Source: Brevundimonas sp.
Lineage (GTDB): Bacteria > Pseudomonadota > Alphaproteobacteria > Caulobacterales > Caulobacteraceae
Direction: 5' to 3'
NCBI RefSeq assembly: GCF_030704825.1
Contig: NZ_JAUYNX010000022.1
Coordinates: forward strand, 109,594-173,593
Length of the DNA: 64,000 nt
Shown: positions 24,250-30,965 of the stretch, piece after piece
Numbering within the stretch: the first letter of the stretch is position 1
Layout: each line of letters starts with the position of its first letter
Notes under the pieces: model-generated
Seen by the model: the letters and a program-made list of their open reading frames with translations, nothing else
What the model was told of the DNA's origin: nothing
Database searches by the model: none
Program-made: the position numbers and the translations under genes

Positions 24250-25487
24250 GGGACAAGGCGGATAGGTCCGCCTCCCCGCGTCGGCGCGTCGGCGTCGGTG
24301 ATTTCGCTTCCTATGGCCTCATCGTCGGCGCGGTTGTGCTGGGCTGGCAGATCGCCATTCAGCCTCTGATGCAGCGGGCCCCGGTCGAGGCCGCGATCCG
24401 CCTGGCCCCGGGGTCGCCGCTGGTTCTGCAACGGGCGGCGGAATCCGAACTGGCCGCCGGCCGCGTTGACAACGCCGCGGCCCTCAGCCGCGACGCGCTG
24501 GCCCGCTCCCCGTTCGACGTCCGGGCGCTTCGCGTTCTTGGCCTGACGGAAGCCCGGGCCGGGCGTGAGGACGCCGCGGACGACATCCTGACCCTCGCCG
24601 GAAACTGGAGCCTGCGCGACGACCCCGCCCACGCCTGGCTGGTCGAGCGCCGCCTTCGGCGCGGCGACTACGCCTCGGCCTTCGCCCACGCCGATACGCT
24701 GGTTCGTCGTCGACAGGACATTCAGCCCCAGGTCTTCCGGCTGTTCACCGTCGCAGGCACGGAAGATCCGCAGCGGTCGCTGCCGGTGATCGCCAGCCTG
24801 CTGGCGGCCCGGCCGCCGTGGCGCACAGCCTATCTGAGCGGCCTCAACCAGACCGCCCAGGAACTGCAGCTCGCCGCAAGCCTTGCCATCCTGCTCCAGA
24901 CGAGCCAAGCGCCCCTGACCAACGACGAACTACAGCGCCTCTATCGAACCTTGCTGGGCAAGCGTCAGCTGGAGGCCCTCCGCACGGTCCGTGGACGGAT
25001 AAACCGCCCCCCGCCCGGCGCGGCCGTGACCAATGGCGGCTTCGCCGACGCAGCGGCGCCGGAACCGTTCCAGTGGCGACTCGTCCAGAGGGCCGGCATT
25101 GTGGCGGAGGTCGTCGCCGACGATCTTCGCTCGTCCAATCCCGCCTTGCGCGTCGACTACGACGGCTACGCCACCGGACCAGTCGCGGAGCAACTGACGT
25201 CCCTGGCGCCGGGCGCCTATAGATTCACCGCCGAGGTCAGGACCGAGACCGGAAACCCGGCGGCCCGGCTGGCCTGGACCCTCTATTGCGCCACTGGAGG
25301 TGCCGTCGCCTCTGTTCCGGCCGGTGTCCCCAACGCGACTCCGAACGCCTGGACGACCGTTTCAGCCCGCATCAATGTCCCCGACAGCTGCCCTGCGCAG
25401 TGGCTGAGGCTGGAAACCCGGGCTGGCGATCGCCGATCCCGGACCGTGGTCTGGTTTGACCGGATCGAAATTTCCCCCGCCGGTTGA
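24246..25487 (+). CDS. TPR-repeat membrane protein with C-terminal carbohydrate-binding-like domain
   Basis: A 413-residue protein starting at TTG 24246, overlapping the wzc stop by four bases (TTGA). One hydrophobic segment near residues 20-35 (YGLIVGAVVLGWQIA) would anchor it. The middle holds degenerate TPR-like helices (LQRAAESELAAGRVDNAAALSRDAL and following). From about residue 255 a beta-rich domain with NGGFADA, LRVDYDGYA, PGAYRFTAEVRTE and WFDRIEI resembles CBM4/9-type jelly rolls. Such proteins are common beside Wzc in alphaproteobacterial exopolysaccharide loci; a periplasmic role in handling or tethering the chain is plausible. No enzyme motif is seen. Confidence 0.75.
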   Translation: MRDKADRSASPRRRVGVGDFASYGLIVGAVVLGWQIAIQPLMQRAPVEAAIRLAPGSPLVLQRAAESELAAGRVDNAAALSRDALARSPFDVRALRVLGLTEARAGREDAADDILTLAGNWSLRDDPAHAWLVERRLRRGDYASAFAHADTLVRRRQDIQPQVFRLFTVAGTEDPQRSLPVIASLLAARPPWRTAYLSGLNQTAQELQLAASLAILLQTSQAPLTNDELQRLYRTLLGKRQLEALRTVRGRINRPPPGAAVTNGGFADAAAPEPFQWRLVQRAGIVAEVVADDLRSSNPALRVDYDGYATGPVAEQLTSLAPGAYRFTAEVRTETGNPAARLAWTLYCATGGAVASVPAGVPNATPNAWTTVSARINVPDSCPAQWLRLETRAGDRRSRTVVWFDRIEISPAG

Positions 25488-25631
25488 ACCGCATCTAAAA
25501 TTGAAGAGTCGCCCAAAGATCACACCGCTGCCTTGAATGCATATTGATTTTGAAACCATCGCCGCATATACCCGTTTCTCGATACGTCGCGGGTCAGCCC
25601 GTACCAAATGACCTGAACAAGGGGATTTCGA

Positions 25632-25856
25632 ATGCGTAAGACCATCGCCGCTGTCACGGCGGGCCTGCTGCTGGTGGCCGGCCAAGCCGCCGCCGCCAAC
25701 AACACCGCCGCCGCCCGCGTGGGCGACCGCGTCGGCGCCCGCGCCGGCGCCAGTTCGGAGTTCGCCGGCATTCCGCTTCCGGTCCTCCTGATCGGCACCG
25801 CCGTGATCATCGCGACCATCGTCGTTCTGAACGACGACGACTCGGAAAGCGATTAA
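25632..25856 (+). CDS. Small secreted/membrane protein of an exopolysaccharide locus
   Basis: A 74-residue protein with a signal peptide (MRKTIAAVTAGLLLVAG, cleavage likely after QAAA). An Ala/Gly/Arg-rich linker, one hydrophobic segment (PVLLIGTAVIIATIVV) and a strongly acidic tail NDDDSESD complete it. AGGGG lies eight bases ahead of the ATG. Similar-looking small proteins, with a signal, a single helix and a short polar end, occur in sphingomonad and caulobacterial EPS loci, but I do not recognise a named family. Lying between the TPR protein and the O-antigen ligase-like gene, it could be an accessory of polymer assembly. Confidence 0.75.
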   Translation: MRKTIAAVTAGLLLVAGQAAAANNTAAARVGDRVGARAGASSEFAGIPLPVLLIGTAVIIATIVVLNDDDSESD

Positions 25857-25901
25857 GCTGATCGGGTTCGCGCTGCGGTCGCCATTCTGCTGACGTAGCG
25901 C

Positions 25902-27248
25902 GTGCCAAACAAGATCTGGAAGGGCCACTGGGATGCTGTCGCGATAGCGGCGGCCATCCTGCTGGCCCTTTCGTTCGTGTTCGGCGGGGCCAGCCGCGAT
26001 CACGCGCTCCGACTGGCGCTCGTCGAACTGGCCGCCCTTCCGCTTCTGGTTCTCGGCGCCGGGCGGCTGATCCGCACCGGGATATGGCGTGAGCATCGGT
26101 TCGCCCTCGGCCTTCTGGCCGCGGTCATCGCCCTTCCCCTGATCCAATTGATTCCGCTCCCTCCGGCGGTATGGGGAAGTCTCCCCGGCCGGGACCAGAT
26201 GGTGCTGGCGCTTCAACTCGCCGGCCTTGAGCCAGGCTGGAGTCCCCTGAGCCTCGCCCCGGATCACACGTGGCGGTCGGCCTTGGCGCTGACGCCGCCC
26301 GCGGCCTTCTTCATCGCCATGTTGTCGCTGTCCCAGCCCCAGCGCGAGACTCTGGTCCGGTTCTGCATCGCCGGAGCGATTGTGGGGATCGTCCTCGGCG
26401 CCGCCCAGTTGGCCAGCGGCGGCGAACGCCTCTATCCGTGGGCGACCACCGACGCCGGCTCCGTCAACGGCTTTTTCGCCAACCGCAATCACCTGGCGTC
26501 CCACCTCCTGATCGCCCTGCCCTTCGCCATCACCCTTGGGGCCGCGACGCTCAGGCGGCGGAATCAACGCACCTCGGCCCTGTGGTTCGGCGCCCTGTTC
26601 GCCGGCCTGGTCGTGGTGGCGCTCGCCGCCATACGGTCGCGGGCCGGGATCACCCTGTTCGCACCCGTCATGATGGCCAGCCTGCTTGCGACCTGGATCG
26701 CAGCGGGACGGGGTCGGCCAGGTCCCGGACTCCTGCTCGTGGTTGGCGCGGTCGGGGCGGCTCTGACGGCCGTCGCCGTGCTGGCGCTGCCGCCGATCCT
26801 CGCCCGGTTTGATACGGAAGGAGTTCCCGAACTTCGCTTCGAGCGCTGGCCGCTCGTGGCCGAAACCGCCCAGACCTACCTCCCGCTCGGATCGGGAATC
26901 GGCAGTTTCGATCCGGTGTATCGTTCAGTCGAGCCCCTGGAAGAACTCGACGGGAGCTTCTTCAACCAGGCGCACAATGAATACCTGGAGACCTGGCTCG
27001 AAGCCGGCTGGCTCGGCGCGGGCCTGATCCTGGCCTTCCTCGTCTGGTACGCCAGGCGTTGCTGGAGCGCCTGGAAGGCGCCTCCTTCCCGGGAAAGGGA
27101 TCTGCAGCGCGCCGCCAGCATCGGCGTCGGCGTCCTGCTTCTTCACTCCGTCGGCGACTATCCGCTGCGGACGGCTGCGCTGGCCGTCGTCTTCGCCCTG
27201 TGCTGCGGCCTGCTCGAACTGGCCGGGCGGCCCGACCCGGCGCGCTGA
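25902..27248 (+). CDS. O-antigen ligase / exopolysaccharide polymerase family protein
   Basis: A 448-residue polytopic protein with about eleven hydrophobic segments. FFANRNHLASHLLI and the large periplasmic loop ending FFNQAHNEYLETWLEAGWLGAG are signatures of the Wzy_C/O-antigen ligase family, where the HNEYL histidine is functionally important. It joins or transfers polymer from undecaprenyl carriers at the periplasmic face. The GTG at 25902 is the first in-frame start and lacks a clear ribosome site. It closes the wza-wzc operon, so it is probably the dedicated polymerase of that pathway, separate from the Wzy-like protein in the island. Confidence 0.86.
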   Translation: MPNKIWKGHWDAVAIAAAILLALSFVFGGASRDHALRLALVELAALPLLVLGAGRLIRTGIWREHRFALGLLAAVIALPLIQLIPLPPAVWGSLPGRDQMVLALQLAGLEPGWSPLSLAPDHTWRSALALTPPAAFFIAMLSLSQPQRETLVRFCIAGAIVGIVLGAAQLASGGERLYPWATTDAGSVNGFFANRNHLASHLLIALPFAITLGAATLRRRNQRTSALWFGALFAGLVVVALAAIRSRAGITLFAPVMMASLLATWIAAGRGRPGPGLLLVVGAVGAALTAVAVLALPPILARFDTEGVPELRFERWPLVAETAQTYLPLGSGIGSFDPVYRSVEPLEELDGSFFNQAHNEYLETWLEAGWLGAGLILAFLVWYARRCWSAWKAPPSRERDLQRAASIGVGVLLLHSVGDYPLRTAALAVVFALCCGLLELAGRPDPAR

Positions 27249-27277
27249 GCGAGCACGCGCAGACTCAGGGCGTGGCC

Positions 27278-27291
27278 CCGGCGGCCGCCGG
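27278..27291. terminator. Possible bidirectional terminator palindrome
   Basis: CCGGCGGCCGCCGG is a perfect 14-base palindrome in the 57-base gap between two convergent genes. There is no T-run, so a factor-independent terminator is only a possibility. Confidence 0.3.
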
Positions 27292-27305
27292 ACTGTCGGA
27301 CAGGT

Positions 27306-28184
27306 TCATTTCAGCGCGTCGCACGACAAGCCCACGGCGCGAATAGCCACGCCGGCATTCTCCCTCGGTGGGTACTCCTCGCCCCCGTAACGAGCCTGCG
27401 CCCCGCGCCGCGGCCCGACGGCTTGCAGGAGGCTCTGTTCACACCCCTCCAGCCGCAGGGCTGTCAGGACGCCCGAGTCATAGGCCTTGGTGTCGATCCC
27501 GATACGCCGCTGATCCGCATGAACGCTTGTCGTCGGCGTATGGCCATGCACGACCATACATTCGAACGCTGTCCGGCTGTTCAGGAACGGCTGACGGATC
27601 CACATCAAATCCTGGGGAGACTGGCGATCCAACGCGAGCCCCGGGCGGGCGCCGGCATGGGAGAAGAAATAGTCGCCCACGGTCACGCTCAGCTCCAGGG
27701 TCTCAAGGAAGTCCATTTCGCGTTTCGTCAGCTTGTGGCGCAGGTCCGCCGCCACCCGCGCCCACGCCTCGGTCCTGTGCGCCAGCTCGGGGACCCGCAG
27801 GCCCCAGGATTGAAGCGCACGATCACCGCCGTATTCGCACCACCGCGCGCCAGCCGTGGGATCATCGAGGAACTCCAGCATCGCCTGCTCATGGTTCCCT
27901 TTCAGAAACCGCCATTCCACGCCCTGGGCGCGGGAAAGGCCGGCGAGCAACCGGAGCACGCCGCGGGAATCCGGCCCCCGGTCGATATAATCGCCTAGAA
28001 AAACGACCATCTTCCGGTCTGCTGCGCTGGCATGGAGGTCGGCGGCGATCGCCTCCACCATGGGTAGAAGCAGGTCGAGGCGGCCGTGGATGTCGCCCAC
28101 GGCCCAGACCACGGTCCCGTCCGGAACAGAGGGCGCCAGGGGCGCGGCGACCCGGGGTCGATTTCGGAAAAGCTTTGAAAGCAT
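27306..28184 (-). CDS. PPP-type metallophosphoesterase (serine/threonine phosphatase-like)
   Basis: A 292-residue protein with every PPP-family motif: VGDIHGRLDLL, GDYIDRGPDSRG, KGNHEQAML, and HGHTP near residue 225. A C-terminal histidine region precedes it (FFSHAGARPG). Members include bacterial Ser/Thr phosphatases and symmetrical Ap4A hydrolases (ApaH-like); the sequence alone does not separate these. It is often found near EPS genes in alphaproteobacteria, where it might counter protein phosphorylation, but the BY-kinase Wzc needs a tyrosine phosphatase, which this family is not classically. ATG 28184 (MLSKLFRNRP) was chosen over a longer arginine-rich extension. Confidence 0.88.
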   Translation of the reverse strand: MLSKLFRNRPRVAAPLAPSVPDGTVVWAVGDIHGRLDLLLPMVEAIAADLHASAADRKMVVFLGDYIDRGPDSRGVLRLLAGLSRAQGVEWRFLKGNHEQAMLEFLDDPTAGARWCEYGGDRALQSWGLRVPELAHRTEAWARVAADLRHKLTKREMDFLETLELSVTVGDYFFSHAGARPGLALDRQSPQDLMWIRQPFLNSRTAFECMVVHGHTPTTSVHADQRRIGIDTKAYDSGVLTALRLEGCEQSLLQAVGPRRGAQARYGGEEYPPRENAGVAIRAVGLSCDALK

Positions 28185-28486
28185 GACTCTCTGTACAGCA
28201 AACGCCACGCTTATCCCTATCCTTGTCGCCAGGGACCGGGGCGCGCGACCGCATCCTATAACAGCGTAGCTCCGTCCCAAGAAAGGTCGCAACTCACAAT
28301 CCTGGATTGCTTCGAGCCGAAGACAATCGTGTCAGAGAAATTCAGTGCAAGGTCCGACGCGCCCGCCCGCCCGCCCGCGATCCTCGCAACGAACTGTCGC
28401 ACAACGGCGTCAAGCTGAAAGACGTTCCGGGTTGCGTCAACATTACCGGGATGTAAAGAATGCCGCCCTTGGGAGGAGTATCGCGC
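28185..28486. other. Divergent intergenic region with a short GCCC repeat
   Basis: About 300 bases between the phosphatase and the small gene at 28487, with no supported gene. It contains four and a half GCCC units at 28361-28378. The part 28265-28350 is relatively AT-rich and could hold promoters for either side. Confidence 0.5.
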
Positions 28487-28660
28487 ATGATCGACCCTCA
28501 GACCCGTAATGCAGCCGTCGGCGGCGACTGGAATTCCGGCCCGTCGCGATCGGCCGGTCTCTATGGGGAACTCCCGGCCCTGCCGCTGCGCTTTCCGGCC
28601 GAAACCCCGGTGGTCGCCGCGCCTCGCAAGTCGCGCCACGGTACCCGACGGGCCGACTGA
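28487..28660 (+). CDS. Small protein of unknown function (57 aa)
   Basis: The frame begins MIDPQTRNAAVGGDWN and ends SRHGTRRAD. GGGAGGAG lies eight bases ahead of the ATG, one of the best ribosome sites in the window, which argues for translation. The protein is hydrophilic, proline- and arginine-rich toward the end, with no signal peptide, helix or known motif. It ends six bases before the stop of the convergent guanylyltransferase gene. An upstream in-frame ATG at 28460 lacks a ribosome site. Confidence 0.5.
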   Translation: MIDPQTRNAAVGGDWNSGPSRSAGLYGELPALPLRFPAETPVVAAPRKSRHGTRRAD

Positions 28661-28665
28661 CCGCT

Positions 28666-30879
28666 TCAGGCCGGCGACGGCGCGGGCGTCTCTATTCCCG
28701 AGCCCGGCAGAACGGATCCGGTTTCACGAAGCTGCCGGTAAGCGGCCACGATGTGATAGAGCGAGCTCGCCGGGGCCGGTTCGATGTCCAGGACGCCGTC
28801 GACGCCCAGCTTGTCGCGCCACAGCCCTTCCGGCCTGAGGTACAGGGTCAATCCGCGCAACGCGCTGGCGGCGCTTCCAAGCAGCCGGCCTTGCTCGTCG
28901 CCGTCCGTTTCCTCCGCCAGGATCAGCGCGGCTTTCAGCCACTCGGTCTGCGGCCAAAGCCTGGCGCGCGACGACCTCGGTCGCAGATGATCGTCGAGCT
29001 CATCGATCGCCACGCCCCGCGCCGGGTCGAGGCCCCGCTCGCCCGACGCGAACAGGCGTTTCGCCGTCTCGACCGCCCATCGATCCCCGCGCAGCCGGCC
29101 CCATCGGGTCAGCAGCCAGGCCCATTCGAACTGATGCCCCGGCTCGACCAGCCGCCCGGCCTCGCCCCCGTCGGGCCGCCAATCCGGTCCGAAAAACTCT
29201 CGCAGGAACCCGGCCTCGTCGATGAAATGCGCCTTCGCCATGCCCACGATGACATCGGCGATTGCCGTCCAGGCCCCGTCAGGCTCCAGAGCCTCCCACG
29301 CCAGCGCCGCCTCCAGCAGATGCATGTGCGCATTGGCCTGGAACGGAGGCCCCGCCAGCTCGCGCCAGCCGCCCTGGGGAAGGGCGAGAACGTCCAGCGA
29401 CGCCAGAAGCCGCGCCGCCGTTCGCCTGCATCGATCCGGGTCGATCCCGGCGGCGGCGGCGGCGGCGGTCGCCAGCAGGACGAAGGCCTGATCGTAGAGG
29501 GACGCCGTCTCGTCGAGCACTGCGCCCGAGCCGTCCACCCGTGTCCGGTAGAGCCCGTCGGACCTGAGGTTCGTCGCCTCGAAGCGGGCGAGACCCCGCT
29601 GGACGATCGGGGCGTAGTCACCGCCCCAGCCCCATTCCGACGCCAGGCTGAAGACAAAGGCCTGGCGGGCCTGAACGCGCGCGCGCCGGAAGTCGCCCGT
29701 CGTGGCCCCGTCGTCATCCAGAGTTTCGACAAACCCGCCATCGGCGCCGACCCCAAGCGTCGCCCACAGCGGCAAGGCGCTCAGCTTCAGCCATCGGGTG
29801 AACTGGCGCGACAGCTGGTTCAGCGTGACATCGTCTCCGGCGATCCCGCCGCCGCCACGAGGCTCGCGCCGTCCCAGTTCCTCGACCAGCGCCTTCACAT
29901 CCTGGGCGTGATCCAGGTCGCAGACCAGCACGGCGTCCGGTTCGACGATGATCGCCAGGTTCGACACTCCCGCCGTCGCCACCACCATGCCCGGCGCGGC
30001 GCGGACCAGACAGCCTTCGCTGGCGTGACCGATCCAGTCGCCGCGGGCGCCGCTTCCCGTCGCGGCCACGGCGTCCCATGCGCCGAGATCCGACCATTCG
30101 AAGAAGGCCGGCAACACCCAGACCTTGTCGCTGCGCTCCATGACCGCATAGTCGATCGAGATTTTCGTCGCCGCGGCGAAGGCCGGACCGAGGATGTGAA
30201 CCCGACCCTGTCCGGGGTCCGGCAGGGCGGCTCCCACGGCGGCGACCACGTCCGGGACGAAGGTTTTCATCTCGGCCAGCAGGGTTCGAACCGGGGCGAC
30301 GAAATTGCCGCTGTTCCAGAGGTAGCCTTCTTCCAGGTACCGCTCGGCGTCGGCCCGCCCCGGCTTCTCGACAAACCGGCCGACCGGGGCCAGGCCGGTC
30401 CCCCGCGGCTGGATATAGCCATAGGCCGACGAGGGGGACGCGGGCGTCATGCCGAGCGTCACGATCCGCCCCGGCGCCGCGGCCGCGACGGCGTCGACCG
30501 CGGCCTGCCTGAAGGCGCCGGCGTCGGGGATATAGTGGTCGGAGGCCACGAAGACCGCGGTGGCGTCCGGGTCGATCCGCTCGACCCAAAGGGCGGCGGC
30601 GGCCATGGCGGGAGCCGAATCCCGGCCCGCCGGCTCCAGGATCAGGTCTCCGTCGACGCCCAGCGCCGCCAGCTGGTTCTCGACATACTGCCGGTGCTCA
30701 TGGCCGGCGACGACGACGATCCGTCCGGCCTCGGCGAGAGGGGCGATCCTGCGCACCGTCTCCTGGAAGAGCGAGAGGTCGCTGACCAGGTCGATGAACT
30801 GTTTGGGCCGGGAGGGGCGCGACGCGGGCCATAGTCGGGTCCCGGCGCCGCCGCAGAGGATCACCGGGTAGATGGCCAT
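28666..30879 (-). CDS. Mannose-1-phosphate guanylyltransferase fused to AGE-family sugar isomerase
   Basis: A 737-residue two-domain protein. The N-terminal ~345 residues are a GDP-mannose pyrophosphorylase: VILCGGAGTRLWPASR with PKQF, FVASDHYIPD, FVEKPGRAD, YLWNSGNF, and WSDLGAWDAV. The C-terminal ~380 residues form an AGE/phosphomannose-isomerase-type (alpha/alpha)6 barrel, with NAHMHLLEAALAW, EPGHQFEWAWLL and LWPQTEWLKA. In the usual bifunctional enzyme the isomerase part is a cupin (type II PMI); here an AGE-type domain replaces it. The probable overall task is fructose-6-P to mannose-6-P and mannose-1-P to GDP-mannose. The separate phosphomannomutase is not in the window. The ATG at 30879 (MAIYPVIL) starts the conserved domain. 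Confidence 0.88.
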   Translation of the reverse strand: MAIYPVILCGGAGTRLWPASRPSRPKQFIDLVSDLSLFQETVRRIAPLAEAGRIVVVAGHEHRQYVENQLAALGVDGDLILEPAGRDSAPAMAAAALWVERIDPDATAVFVASDHYIPDAGAFRQAAVDAVAAAAPGRIVTLGMTPASPSSAYGYIQPRGTGLAPVGRFVEKPGRADAERYLEEGYLWNSGNFVAPVRTLLAEMKTFVPDVVAAVGAALPDPGQGRVHILGPAFAAATKISIDYAVMERSDKVWVLPAFFEWSDLGAWDAVAATGSGARGDWIGHASEGCLVRAAPGMVVATAGVSNLAIIVEPDAVLVCDLDHAQDVKALVEELGRREPRGGGGIAGDDVTLNQLSRQFTRWLKLSALPLWATLGVGADGGFVETLDDDGATTGDFRRARVQARQAFVFSLASEWGWGGDYAPIVQRGLARFEATNLRSDGLYRTRVDGSGAVLDETASLYDQAFVLLATAAAAAAGIDPDRCRRTAARLLASLDVLALPQGGWRELAGPPFQANAHMHLLEAALAWEALEPDGAWTAIADVIVGMAKAHFIDEAGFLREFFGPDWRPDGGEAGRLVEPGHQFEWAWLLTRWGRLRGDRWAVETAKRLFASGERGLDPARGVAIDELDDHLRPRSSRARLWPQTEWLKAALILAEETDGDEQGRLLGSAASALRGLTLYLRPEGLWRDKLGVDGVLDIEPAPASSLYHIVAAYRQLRETGSVLPGSGIETPAPSPA

Positions 30880-30965
30880 CGCTCGTTTCGCCCCGCCGCT
30901 CCGCGCCCGTCCATCGGTTGGGCGCCAGTCCGGCATCTACAGGCGATCCGGAGATGTCGGCAACC

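Noticed and set aside
28361..28378. GCCC units considered as a CRISPR or functional microsatellite
   Set aside because: Only four and a half four-base units, no spacers, and common by chance in GC-rich DNA.
28753..30834. Nearly 700-codon plus-strand open frame
   Set aside because: Exactly opposite the guanylyltransferase-AGE fusion, with low-complexity composition and no known motif.
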